Below are positions 33,355-44,600 of a DNA stretch of 64,000 nt, piece after piece. Source of the DNA: Punica granatum (lineage: Eukaryota > Streptophyta > Magnoliopsida > Myrtales > Lythraceae). The stretch spans positions 6,200,001 to 6,264,000 of the forward strand of contig NC_045129.1 of the NCBI RefSeq assembly GCF_007655135.1, written 5' to 3'. Below the pieces are notes generated by a model. It ran no database searches. It was not told where the DNA came from and worked only from the letters and a program-made list of their open reading frames with translations. Position numbers and translations under genes: made by a program. The stretch's first letter is position 1. Each line of letters starts with the position of its first letter.

Positions 33355-33527
33355 GTATGTAGTGTGCCTCTATTTTCTGTTTCTGTTTTGTGAGTTCATG
33401 TCGACGTCGGTGTTCGAGCATAGGCGACATTTTTTTTTAGTTAGATCGGAGAAAAGGTTCGGTTTTTGGTTCTTGCTGTATATCTTTTCAGTGTTGCTCA
33501 TAAAGAAAACGATTTGTTGATTTTTAG
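33355..33527 (+). other. 5' UTR intron of kinase copy 4
   Basis: Donor CCCCCG|GTATGT and acceptor TTGATTTTTAG|GCTAAG, matching copy 1. If spliced, the upstream in-frame ATG at 33466 is removed with the intron, so translation would start at 33547. Confidence 0.55.
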
Positions 33528-33546
33528 GCTAAGCAGCACGCGTGGG

Positions 33547-34680
33547 ATGGCACCTTCAGTTCAGGCAGCTATTCCTCCTGATGGAATCTGGCGAAGGGGG
33601 AAGAAGTACTACTCCATGAGTGACGGTATTTTCGAGATTGACGCCAAGTATGAGCCCATCAAGCCTCTCGGGGCAGGAGCATATGGAGTGGTCTGCTCCG
33701 CGCATGATCAGGAGACGAAAAAGAAGGTAGCCATCAAGAAGATCTCCAATGTGTTTGAAGACCAGACCACTGCTGTTAGGACTCTGAGGGAGATGATGAT
33801 TCTCCGGCAAATCAAGCACTTCAACGTGATCCCCCTCAAGGATGTGATGCTGCCAGCCCCGAAGGCGCAGTTTAAGGATGTTTATTTGGTCTTCGAGCTC
33901 ATGGACACTGACCTGGATCGTGTTATCGAGTCTGGTTTGCCGCTATCTGCCAACCACGTCAAGTACTTTCTCTTTCAGATACTGTGCGGCCTCCGCCACA
34001 TTCACTCAGCCAACATACTCCACCAAGACCTGAAGCCCAGCAACATCCTCGTCAACGCTGATGGTCATCTGAAGATTGGCGATTTTGGACTCGCTAGAAC
34101 GACAGCCCAAGATGACTCCCAGGTCATGACAGGATATGTCGCCACTCGATGGTACCGTGCACCCGAGGTCCTCCTCGCCTCCCGCAACTATGGGCAACCT
34201 ATTGACGTATGGTCCACCGGGTGTATCTTTGCTGAAATTCTCGGGAGAAAGCCCATCTTTCCTGGCACCAGCAGCCTCAACCAGTTGCAGCACATAATAA
34301 ACGTGCTGGGGACCCCGAAGGCAGCTAATCTTGAGTTCATCCAAAATAAGAAGACCAGAAATTACATCCAGTCCTTGCCTTGCACTAGTGGAACCCCGCT
34401 GTCGAGTCTCTTCCCCCAGGCAGATCCTCTGGGATTAGACTTGCTTGAGAAGATGCTTGCATTCAACCCGAAGAAGAGGATCACTGCTGCTCAAGCGCTC
34501 AAGCACCCTTACCTGGCAGACGTTTACATTACAGATTTCGACTCTCCGGCACAATTCCAAGTGAAGCTGGACGTGGACGGGGATTCAAAGTTTAATGTGA
34601 TAAGGAAACTGATGTGGGACGAGATGCTCTACAGCCATCCCGAACTAGCTTTACGCCGTCGCTGTCGCCCTCGCCGATAG
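33547..34680 (+). CDS. MAP kinase, group C-like, TGY/HQD type (copy 4)
   Basis: 377 residues from the ATG shared by all copies. An in-frame ATG 81 bases upstream (33466) lies in the predicted leader intron and its extra residues are not conserved. Motifs: GAGAYGVV, Lys64, Glu82, HQDLKPSN (His159 codon at 34021), GDFGLAR, VMTGYVATRWYRAPEVLL (TGY at 34129-34137), C-terminal LMWDEMLYSHPE and tail RRRCRPRR. Differs from copy 3 by scattered substitutions (for example ASRNYG for VSLNYG, KAANLE for KQADLE) with no frame damage. It is the kinase of the only unit with an intact sulfurtransferase neighbour, so this unit may be the least rearranged. Confidence 0.9.
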   Translation: MAPSVQAAIPPDGIWRRGKKYYSMSDGIFEIDAKYEPIKPLGAGAYGVVCSAHDQETKKKVAIKKISNVFEDQTTAVRTLREMMILRQIKHFNVIPLKDVMLPAPKAQFKDVYLVFELMDTDLDRVIESGLPLSANHVKYFLFQILCGLRHIHSANILHQDLKPSNILVNADGHLKIGDFGLARTTAQDDSQVMTGYVATRWYRAPEVLLASRNYGQPIDVWSTGCIFAEILGRKPIFPGTSSLNQLQHIINVLGTPKAANLEFIQNKKTRNYIQSLPCTSGTPLSSLFPQADPLGLDLLEKMLAFNPKKRITAAQALKHPYLADVYITDFDSPAQFQVKLDVDGDSKFNVIRKLMWDEMLYSHPELALRRRCRPRR

Positions 34681-35204
34681 GTTGTTATGCCTCAACAGAA
34701 GTATGTTCGTGCCCCCTTCTTTCTTACTGTCGGACTACGAAGGACATGACCGTGTATACCAGCAATGGGAAACCTTTTATGTATCAAGGGAGGCTGCAAT
34801 TTTTGATATTACTCGCTTATTAGTACTTAACGGCACTTGGAATACAAGTATTGCAATTGTAACTCTATAAATGATAGTACCTTTCAAACTATTCCTCTGA
34901 AGATAGTTGAGTCTGCAAGTTTATAAGAAGTTGTCTGCAAATTTTGTCACTATTCAACCCTGGTAACTATGTACATCTTTTCTTTGTATGCTATTTTGGC
35001 TGGAAATTATGTTCGAGTGACTTGGATTTTGGAATGTGTAAATGTTTGTCAATTGCTGAACAGATGCTTTATTTGGTTTCAACTATTACAAAGATACAGT
35101 CCCAAAGAACAGGATTTTCATAACAAATAGGTGCTTGGAACGATAAAATTCGATTAATTTCTCAGAAACTAATCAATTTCTCTCACAGCAACTATTTATA
35201 ATGT

Positions 35205-35560
35205 CACCCTTCGAACCCGTCAGGGAAAGATGTTCCTCATCCTCAGCATTGAGTCCGCGAACTGCTAGAAGCAGACATCCTTGCTCTCAGCATACTTCTT
35301 CACGAGCGCCATCTGAGTAGGTTGTTGTTGGAAATCAAGTTCTGGAAGTTTCTATTGTTGAAGGCGGTGGGGCTCATGTTGTACGAGGAGAAGATGTTGT
35401 TGTCCCTGCCCCAGCTCAGGCAGCCTGACTGGAATTGGTCGGAGTAGGATTGGTCCAGGGTGAAATCGTGCTGGCTGTTCCCCGACTGATTGTACAGCTC
35501 CACTTGAAGCTTGTTCACGCATGCTAGTTGACCTCCCTCGTATGATCTCTCTATCACTCA
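35205..35560 (-). pseudogene. Class III peroxidase relic, unit 4
   Basis: Minus-strand reading gives VELYNQSGNSQHDFTLDQSY, then SGCLSWGRDNNIFSSYNMSP and TAFNNRNFQNLISNNNLL, and after a frame change ALVKKYAESKDVCF, a stop, and QFADSML. These are the C-terminal blocks of secreted plant peroxidases (LYNQ-G---DFTLDQSY, C---GGDNN, SPT-FDN-YF-NL, KYAES---FF-QFA-SM-KM). The start, distal and proximal His domains are absent. Confidence 0.75.
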
Positions 35561-36371
35561 CTGCTTGCTCACATACTAATCAAAGTTGTTATGAACAAGG
35601 AAGTGCTAGCCGAGTACCTGGACACATCTTTTGTTACAGAGGTGGCGTTCGGATGAGACAGCCTAAAGGAACATTCAGGTAACACAGCCAATAGAAACAT
35701 TCCAGATCATGTTTATCCTGTTCAATATCCACTCGAATTTTGAACTGCCATGGCTAAATGCTAACACGGTGTTCAGACTGTGCTTCGAACCATCATCCAA
35801 CTCCGAGGCCACACCATGTACCTTGTGTGTTTTGGTCAACTCTTAGGCCTGAGGTTGCCAGTGAACTCAGTTTACCGGCAACCTCGAATGCACTTTGGAG
35901 TTGAAACATCATATATGAAATGGTTGAAGATATTTCTCTCGATGTTGCTAGGTAAATAATTCACAAATTACATACCGAATATGGTCTGATCCTTTTTTAT
36001 ATGTTACAGAAAAACAGGGGATTAACCCAAAACGGTCACCCCCTTCCCGGATGGCTATTCCTTTTAAAAATTTAGTACCCGTGGTATCAGACTAGAATGC
36101 AACAAGGGGTAAAGGAGAAGATCGACATCCCAAAAGATCCTTGCCTCGAATCATATGTCATGCATTTTCTCCGGTCCTTGAACTCATGGAATTACTAGTT
36201 CAGTATACCAGGACTTGGAAACTTCAAAGCAGGACTTGACAATCGATTTACAATAAGATGATATATATACAGCACAGATTCCGCCGAAATGCAACTTCCA
36301 TATGGCACAATCTTTGATTTTTTCCCTCTCCATTGTTTTCTTATTTGATGGATACACGGATGTGGTCTTGT

Positions 36372-37597
36372 TCAAAAAACCTGTTCTTCTACCTCATTTG
36401 CGGGCTTCTCCACTGGCAACTCATTCTTCTTCTGCTCCTTACCGGCTTCAGAAGGCTTCTGTACAGAAACAACCTCCTTAGCTTGTCCCTCTTCTTTGAC
36501 TACGACAGGCTTCTTTACGGGCAAACCGTGCTCCACCCAGGAAAGGTAACCTCCTCCCATGTTAATGACTTGCTTGTAACCCTGCCAAAATTCATTCGCA
36601 GCTATGTATTAGAGAATTATGCCAAGATATCACATTCAGTTCCAGGAAAGTCTTGATATTTTTAAGATCATCTTACAGCTTTGACAAGATCGATGCCTGC
36701 ATCCAAGGATCTGACACCACTCCGGCATCCCTAAGAGTTTGACGTCGACATATGTAAATTCATGAATGATAGAGAAATGTATTGAAGATGGAAAGAAAAT
36801 ACTGCCCTTATCTGGTTCGCAACTAATTAGTGCTTACGGTTAGAAAACTTTGTCTGAGTCATTATTGCAAGAACTCTTCTCAATAAGTTTATTATAAAGA
36901 GATAATCACTAATTCAGCGATGATCAACAGAAGGCACTAATTACACATGTCCTCTTTAAACTAATCAACCTTGGCATTGCAAACCGAAATCATGATAACC
37001 GTAGGAGACCAAGCTGAAGGAGTTCAAGTTCACATCACGCTTAAAGATTTGTTTGAGTACATATTAGAAGCCAAAATCAGTACTTACCACTACTATTTTA
37101 TCTTTGATGCCATAAGCACATAAGGCTTGCTCCAAGAACTGCAGATTCTTAACCCTGCCTGCATCCCGAAACAAACAACATCACTTATCTCAACAGATTC
37201 ATCGACGGTATGCAAGAATCAACGATCAAGGTTACCTTGAGGAGTGATGAACAAGTAAGGAATGTTCAGGACCTTCCCTGCATCTGGGTAACCGTTCTTG
37301 AACTCCTCTTCAGTCCTAAATCATCATCAGATGAAAACATCAAATTCATCAGCAAGATTTCAAGAAATCCCGGTTCATATGACATGAAAGAAGCACAAGA
37401 TATACCATTACCTAACATCGAGGTAGAAGTAGCCAGAGTCAACCAAATCCTTGGCAGCAAGAACATCAACGGTGGCCACTTCAGTTCCAGAGCTACAAAA
37501 CAGAGACAGAACAGCTGACCCAGAGAAATTCCTTTGGCTTATGATCATCTGCTCTTGTGTAATAGGAAGATCTACTGTACCTCTCAAGAGAACCCAT
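36372..37597 (-). CDS. Single-domain rhodanese-type thiosulfate sulfurtransferase (STR16/18-like)
   Basis: Transfers sulfane sulfur from thiosulfate or a persulfide donor through an active-site cysteine. Exons on the minus strand: 37597-37581, 37492-37412, 37315-37236, 37158-37088, 36730-36677, 36581-36372. All are GT-AG and phases agree, giving 170 residues. VDVLAAKDLVDSGYFYLDVR and TEEEFKNG are the N-terminal rhodanese blocks; the catalytic loop is VGCRSGVRS with Cys85, followed by GGGYLSWVEHGLP. Residues 125-170 form a Lys/Glu/Pro-rich tail (KEEGQAKEVV, VEKPANEVEEQ) not typical of the compact plant STRs. The start MGSLESSG is chosen because it is the first Met in phase; a longer N-terminal reading (FLPAILPIFSTPVNALAETE) is open upstream but lacks a Met, so a transit-peptide exon further right is possible. 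Confidence 0.75.
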
Positions 37598-38981
37598 CAA
37601 TGGTGGCTCAGAGGAGGTTAGACCTTCAGGTGGAGAAGCTCTCTCAGCCTCAGTCTCAGCTAACGCATTTACCGGGGTAGAAAAGATGGGGAGAATGGCA
37701 GGAAGGAAGATAAAGTGAACTTCCTATGGAAGTGAGTGCCCATTTCCTGCTCATGAGGGAGGGATCACATCGCACCACGTAAGCAGCATTAAAAATTTTC
37801 CCCCGTGTTGGATTTTAGTATGCATGAACTGGTCCCACCTCATCTCCAGAAAGCATCCTGACAAGGCAATGCTAAAAAAAAGAAAACCATTGCAACTTGA
37901 ACTGAGGTGGACAATTAATTAATAGCAGGTCATCGTTTTCGTGAAACAAGACCGATTATATTGCAGAAAACATATGCACAAACTCCCACGTAAATTATCA
38001 ACTCTGAAGTTGCCACATCTCGAATCTCACATCGGTTATGATCTTATTAGCAAGTATCATTTTTGGTGATGAGCTCGTGGTGTTACATATAGTATTGTGT
38101 GGATTGCAGGAAAGGTGTGCCCAATCACCTCACTAGTACTTTTCAGTGACGAGTCCACGGTGTTAAAGAAGTCTGATTGGCATCTATCTACTGGGTTATA
38201 CAGGTCTATCCGAATCGTTACTTTGATCGGCTGTTATCTGCTCCGTCATTCAGGTCTATAAGAATCAATTGTTACATGTGCATCTGTGTGAGTCTGGGAA
38301 GTAGTGGTTTACTGAATCTTCCGGCTTATATCCCGCTCGATTTAGTTAGGATTGAAAGCATTTCATTATTAGCCCGAGATCGATTATCTCAGAGAACCTT
38401 TTTCTTCATGACAGATTTGTATATGTGCTCGTGAAAGACGAAATGTCCCGAAAGAAGATGATGCGAAACGTTACCTAACCTCAATTGGGACAAGAAGTGG
38501 GATTTCTTTTCTCATTTTGGCTAAGTTTGGTCTTAATCTTGTTGGACTTGAGTCCACACTCATTATCATAATCGTGGAATCAACATCAGCAAGGTTAACA
38601 TTATTACTTGATTGATGTCGAGGATGATTTAATTAGTTTCAGAATCCATATTTTGCATATCTCTAAAAATATTTTACGATAAATAATCGGTTCGTGCACA
38701 TGGCTTGGTCCACCAGGGGATAGCTGATGATGTAAAGAAAAAGTGTCGAACCAGAGAACAATGGTGACACGGGTCGAGATTACTTACTCATGGGAGCAGG
38801 TGAAAGTTAATACTCTGCTACTCAGCTAAACTACAATCATTATACTTCTATGCGGCAATTCGATTCCGTTTTCTCTCCGCCATTGTATCAGATATGGTGC
38901 AGGTTTTGTTACTCCGCTGTACATGTCAGTAATCCCTATAATCGAGTTAGTACTGCAGAGAGACCGATTGCCTCGCCGCTC
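37598..38981. other. Intergenic, no gene recognised
   Basis: Contains the putative leader or promoter of the sulfurtransferase at 37600-37760. Further right is repeat-like sequence (GATGAGCTCGTGGTGTTA and GACGAGTCCACGGTGTTA at about 38067 and 38147 are variant copies of one motif about 80 bases apart). 38.2-38.9 kb shows nothing supportable. Confidence 0.35.
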
Positions 38982-40716
38982 TTAGAATGTAGCTCTCTTA
39001 AGGGACGTGACCATGACAGATGCACCAACAGATGACGCTCCCACCTCTATATCGAACGAGTCATACCGAAGGAACAGCTCCACCAGCATCAACCTCGCTA
39101 CCAGGACCACCAAGTCCTTTCCGGCACATTGCTTGTTCCCAAGGTTCGGGCTTGCATTCTCAGGTCCATTGGACCACAACACATGCCTCAGCAACCTCTC
39201 GCCCTCGCCCATGAACCGGTCTGCCACAAACTCCTCCGGCCTCTCAAATATCCTCGGGTCCTTGGTTGCAAATGGTTGGTACCCGAACATAAGTTCCCCG
39301 GTCTTCACCAAGAAGGCTGAGTCATGGCTTTCTACCACTAAATCCTTCTTCACCCTGCCATACTGTAAAGGTAGAGGCGGTTCGATCCTTAGGCACTCAT
39401 ACACTGCAGACTTCATCAGAGGCATCTGTTCCATCATCGCCATCGTGATCTCTCCTCCATTGGATCTCAGTGCTGATCGGATTTCCTGTGCTAGTCGCGT
39501 GTGCAGGATGACTCCTCCTAAAATAATTGGCTTTTCGATATTAAAGTTAACATAGAAAAAGAAGAACCAACACTGGTAATAGTTTGTTATACCTCTGCCA
39601 ATCCATTTGAGCAAGTTTGAAAAGAAAATCTTGATGCCCCCGAAGGCATTGAAGCACGTGACGAATAGCAAATTGTGGCACGCTTCTTCTCGGGAGAGCC
39701 CGATCCTGTCGGCTTCATCGAGCACATGCCCCAACGCAGAGTAGAAAAAATTGTACAGCCTAGTATAGTCTTCTCGGATGAAAAATGGCGGGAGTTGTAA
39801 AGTGTGGATAGTCACGTACTCCAGGAGCCTCGGGAGACCCAGCGTGAGGATTGGACCGAGCAGGGACAGGACCCATCTTCTGACTAATCGAGGCCCATCA
39901 AGACCGAGCTCGGTCTCCCTCGGGCTCACTCCATACAATGCACGAGACAGGAAGTCAAATGCAGCATGCTCGTTCGCAGCCCCAAAGTCCGCAGTGCCTC
40001 TTGACGAGATACCGAGCTCGAGAGCGTCAAAGAGCTTGCCATAGGTCGACCGAAACTCGGGTATGACATGATCACGGCGAGACTTGAGGAGGAAGAACAT
40101 GAGCTTCTTCAGCTTCGCGTGGCTCAGTTCCGACGGGTCGAGATAGGGGATTGTTCTATACCTGCAATTTCATGACCGGACGGCGGACTACCCCTCAAGT
40201 TTCAGTCAATTGCAATCGAGGCTATGAACTATGAGAGTCATTACAAGCCTACCGTCCCGTGAGCTCTGCCGGGGGCATGAAGGTGCCGGTGAAGAGGTCC
40301 TTCTTCTCGACCTTGGTGACGTCGAAGAGCACCGGGAAGCTCTTCCCGTCAAGCAACAGGATGACGCGCGAGTCCCGAGCCACGAGGGGGCCGGGCGGCA
40401 GGTTCGCCCAGTAGACCGTGGAGTGGTACTTCCGGATCCGGGATCTGAAGAAATCATCGGGGCCTTGGTTGTAGAAGTAGTCAAGGCGGTCCCTAAGCGG
40501 TCCGATCAGGGGGATGCCGCCGCCTCCGGGGATCTTCCGGATCGGGAGCTTGACAGGCCCGATGACCGCTTCCTTGGCTAGCTCTCTGCCCGAGGTTGTG
40601 GCGGCGATCGGGCAAATGAGGCGACGGGGGCGACGCCGGCTGTGGGGCGTGGAAAGGTGGTGCCATGGCGTGGAGGGTTCGTTGAGTTGCGGGAGAGGCG
40701 ACCTGGTCGACGCCAT
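38982..40716 (-). CDS. AOS: Allene oxide synthase (CYP74A), chloroplast-targeted
   Basis: Dehydrates 13-hydroperoxy-linolenic acid to an unstable allene oxide, the committed step to jasmonate. Exons (minus): 40716-40254 plus base 40253, 40161-39593, 39517-38982; introns of 91 and 75 bp; 522 residues. The first 50 residues are Ser/Arg/Pro-rich with a basic cluster, as in plastid transit peptides. CYP74 landmarks: IPGGGGIPLIGPLRDRLDYF, LLLDGKSFPVLFDV, FTGTFMPPAELTG, I-helix FNAFGGIKIFFSNLLKWIGR, MEQMPLMKSAVYECLRIEPP, and the heme loop NLGNKQCAGKD with Cys475. CAGKD rather than CAAKD favours AOS over hydroperoxide lyase. The splice joins IGRG directly to VILHTRLAQEIR, one residue shorter than the usual IGRAG. 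The 75-bp intron is in frame and stop-free. Confidence 0.92.
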
Positions 40717-40780
40717 TGCAACTGATTGAATCCTTCGCAGCTTTGAATACGGTGCGGGAAAGCAGAACTATAAAGGTAGG

Positions 40781-40806
40781 ATATATATATATATATATAT
40801 ATATAT
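40781..40806. repeat. (AT)13 microsatellite in the AOS promoter
   Basis: An uninterrupted AT run 65-90 bases upstream of the AOS start codon, in the range where the core promoter is expected. Length variation here could affect TATA positioning. Confidence 0.8.
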
Positions 40807-41693
40807 TTTTATTTTTTTTTCTTCAATTAAGATTCCCCCTTCTTGTTTACATTTATGTTGTAGAAATTTTGTGAGCAATCCTCAAACTTGACACAATTCC
40901 ACCAATTTGAGGAAACAAACCGGTTGAGAGTAAGTTAGTGAGTAAGAGAGTAGCTTGTGATTCGGAACTTTGAACTCGAGAAGTAGTTTGTTATAGGAAG
41001 GCGTTTCTTATCTCTGTTCTATGGAGATTATCGCCGTTTGTTTCGTCATGATTGAAATGATATATCATTTCAGTAATTTAAATAAAACATATATTGATTC
41101 GAATGAAATTTTTGAAATGAATATTACTCTTTCTCTAAATACATTTCCCTTCCCATAGATGGCTCCATCCAAAGAGACGAAAAGTTCAAATATATTCTCA
41201 TCTATCTTACTCATGAAAGACACGTGCCTTCTTTTATTTCTTTTTTTTTTGTGCTCAATAAGATAACAAAGATTTTCGTTCATTCACATACAAAAGAGAA
41301 TACAATGGAAAATACCTAAGTAAAAATTACAAGAGTGGGATTAACCGTTATATATTCTAGGTTGCTGACCTCACATGCCCTCGAATAATGTCAGAGTAAT
41401 TTTTTTTTTTGGGTATAAGTTGTTACAAGCATTTAAGAAAAGATGTTTTTTCTCATTTTAATCATGTTTATATAAATGGGATAAATTTTAAACATTAGGG
41501 TGCGAATTGGTTAATACGAAAAAATAGAGTAAAAAATCGCATGGGCAAGAAAATTTGGGGTGAAAATGAAATTTTGCCAAAACTAACTGAACTAACAGGC
41601 GGAGGAGACAGTTCAGAGCAGAGAGACAACAGAAGGAAGGAAGCAGCGGGAAACGATTGGGTGGGACCTTCCTCAAGCTTCGTTCTTAACTCC
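40807..41693. other. Divergent intergenic region between AOS and HDA14
   Basis: Under 1 kb with no coding signal, AT-rich, with T runs at 41230 and 41400. It must hold the upstream sequences of both AOS (minus) and the deacetylase gene (plus). Confidence 0.5.
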
Positions 41694-44600
41694 ATGGAGC
41701 TTCGCATACTCCATCACCGACCTCTCACTCTCTCAGGTCCGTCTCCTCTTCTTCTTCTTCTTCTCACACTCATCTGTTCATCTCAGTAGTGGCCTTGTTC
41801 GTTCATCTGAATATCTGCGGAGCCGTACAGCCTGCGATTAGAAGGTTCTTCATTGGGGGCACTGCTGGTGAACTCCTCCTCAGAAGGATTACTTGCCTAA
41901 CTGGGTAGCCAGTGGATGGGGTTTGTTGGGTTTTGGGATTTTGATTAAGTACGAGTCCGCATATTCGATAACAATTGAGCTGACGCAAACAACCTGTTCT
42001 GTGAAATTTGATACTATTGAGCCTAAAAAAGAACAATACTTTATGTTGTTGGTCTGTGGTTTGCTAGTAAAGTATTCTCCTTTTCACTTTACATGATGTC
42101 GGGTACTTAAGTTTTGCGAGTAAGTTGAGGTTCAAAGCTTTGTACTACTGATTTGTATTTCACGGGATTAAAGAATCTGTATTTGGTGCTTTCACAGGAA
42201 GGATGCTCTTCATGGCACAGCATCAGCCATTTAAGAGATATCATTGTCTTAAACCTCCATCGAATATCAAAATCCTGGGACATAGATGCTTATGGAAGCA
42301 ATCAAGGGGAGGAAGGAGATATGTTTCGCAACCTAGTGGTATTCGGATTCAATGTGCAGATGGAGCAAATGAAGATTCACACAAAGCATCAAACAAGGAG
42401 CTGATGGATGCCCGTGTGATTTACAGTGTGGCCACTGCTATGGGCCATAACCAGGTAAGATATGCGGCTTGTGGGAATGGAATTGCGATGAATCACTATG
42501 GATAACGGTCTAGGTCTGTGTAAGGATTCGATTTCCTAATATTGTCATCCTTTCGTACTAGACATAGCATGAGCATGACATTTTGTGGGAAAAAGAGGCA
42601 GTAATTGTAAAATGGCCATCATTGTGATTCATTCACGTCTGTTTCCTCCTTGAAGATACTCCAACCATAGCTGGATTATAGCAAAATGATACACAACTTT
42701 CAAATAAAAAAGTAAAAAGAAAAAAAAATCTCTGCTTGCTTGATGAATGAAAAATTGGAGAGCTGCGTCGGTGTTTTTGAAAAAGGTCATATAATTTAGA
42801 TTGAATTCCATAGCTTTACAGGAAAAAAATCATGAAAGACCAAATTTTGTTTCTGCATGCCTTTTCAAGTTAGATTCAATGTTTGAGTCGGAAGGAATTT
42901 TACCTTTCGGATTTGGGAATCTCAATTTATCTCACCTATTAAACAGCACATGTCACTCATTTTTCGTGGTAGTTTTCTGGTGATATATCCTCTTGCTTTT
43001 CTCAGGAGTCTCATCCAGAATCCCATCTTAGAGTTCCTGCCATCGTTGACGCCCTCGAGAAAATGGAGCTCACTTCAAAGGTATCCAACTCCTATTTTGC
43101 TCGCTCTTTTATCTCCATCCTTCAAAGATATGATTCTTACCTATTGCTGGTGTTCCCAGTTTCGTGGATCCGAAATTCTTGAACTTCAGAATGCTAAGCC
43201 TGCTTCACTGGATGATATCATAAGTGTGCATGCCAAAGCTTATGTCACAGGATTGGAGAAGGTATATGGGATCAACCTTTTCCAATCTTCTTCCGGCACG
43301 CTTTCATAAGCAACTGGTTTGTATAGATAGGTAGAAAAAGAAGTTAAATTTTTTATCCTATAAAAACTATGGGTTTGTTTTAAATTTCTCCATTATTGGA
43401 GCTTGTACTTATGAAACATAAAACGTTAAGCTGATTAGTAGTACTCTGAATTGAAGCATCTATTGCTGGGTACTTGTCTTCTATGAAGTTCAGTTAGGTG
43501 GGTGCTTGCAGTTAAGTAGATCCTTCTTTTAGAGTTCCTCAGTCTATATGACTTAGGCATTTTAATCTCTTTATTTGGGTTATAAAAACAGTAACCAAGA
43601 TAAGAATAACTAAATTTATTGGAGATTGATTCCTTCTAAATAAGTGTCTGCAAAATATCATGAGTGAGCTCTAGCCTAAGCAATCATTTTCACAAAGCAG
43701 CTGATTGTGCTGGCCATATTTACTACTTGTTCAAGCACTTGATTTGAAAGATCAAGGAATTTCCTTTTTCTTTTTTCTTTTTCTTTTTTATTGAGACTTG
43801 GATGATTTTATTGTGTAGGCCATGGAAAAAGCTTCCGAAAAAGGAATCATATATATTGAAGGTTCTGGACCAACATATGCTACCCATACTGTAAGTTCAA
43901 CTCAATCTCTAAAATACCCTCGATTTTTGGCCCCTTATTAATGATAGTGATTTAGAATTTTGGTGACAGAGGTAATAATATCATTACATACTGATCAACT
44001 GTGGTCTAGCTTCTTCATGATTTGACTTTGTTGTCATATGTCCCCAGAATGTGAATTTTTTTCATACTAATTTTTCTCCAGATTAACTCTTTTTTATGAT
44101 GCTATGAACCATTCAGACATTCCAGGAGTCCCTGGCCGCTGCTGGAACTGGAATTGCCTTGGTTGATTCAGTGGTGATGTCTCGACCCGTCACGTCAGTC
44201 TCTATATTTTTTTTTAGTGTAATTTATTGTTATTGAATTTCTGTTGGTTTTTGCATCTCTTAGTTAAAGTAATAGACTGGACTTGCCAGTTCTTAGATAA
44301 TGGATATATTACCACATCTCTGTCTACAATTTGGAGCTTAATATCAGCTAAATGCTCTATCTAAATTGAGAAAATGGCCTTATTTCAGGTGAATGCATCT
44401 AAAATCTCCAAAGATCCACCTACTGGTTTCGCTTTGATAAGACCTCCAGGTCACCATGCAATCCCTAAGGGGCCGATGGGGTTTTGTGTCTTTGGTAACG
44501 TGGCAATAGCAGCTCGTTATGCGCAGCGTGTACATGGTCTTAAGCGTGTGTTCATCATCGATTTCGATGTTCACCACGGGAATGGAACAAATGATGCATT

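Noticed and set aside
33466..33546. N-terminal extension of kinase copy 4 (MVLAVYLF...)
   Set aside because: It lies in the predicted leader intron and has no counterpart in copies 1 and 3; start set at 33547.
37583..37723. Longer N-terminus for the sulfurtransferase resembling a lumenal transit sequence (ending PVNALAETE)
   Set aside because: The frame is open but there is no in-phase Met and no clear upstream exon; kept only as a possibility.
39007..39555. 182-codon plus-strand frame over AOS, and 40231-40581
   Set aside because: Antisense to well-supported AOS exons; no recognisable protein.
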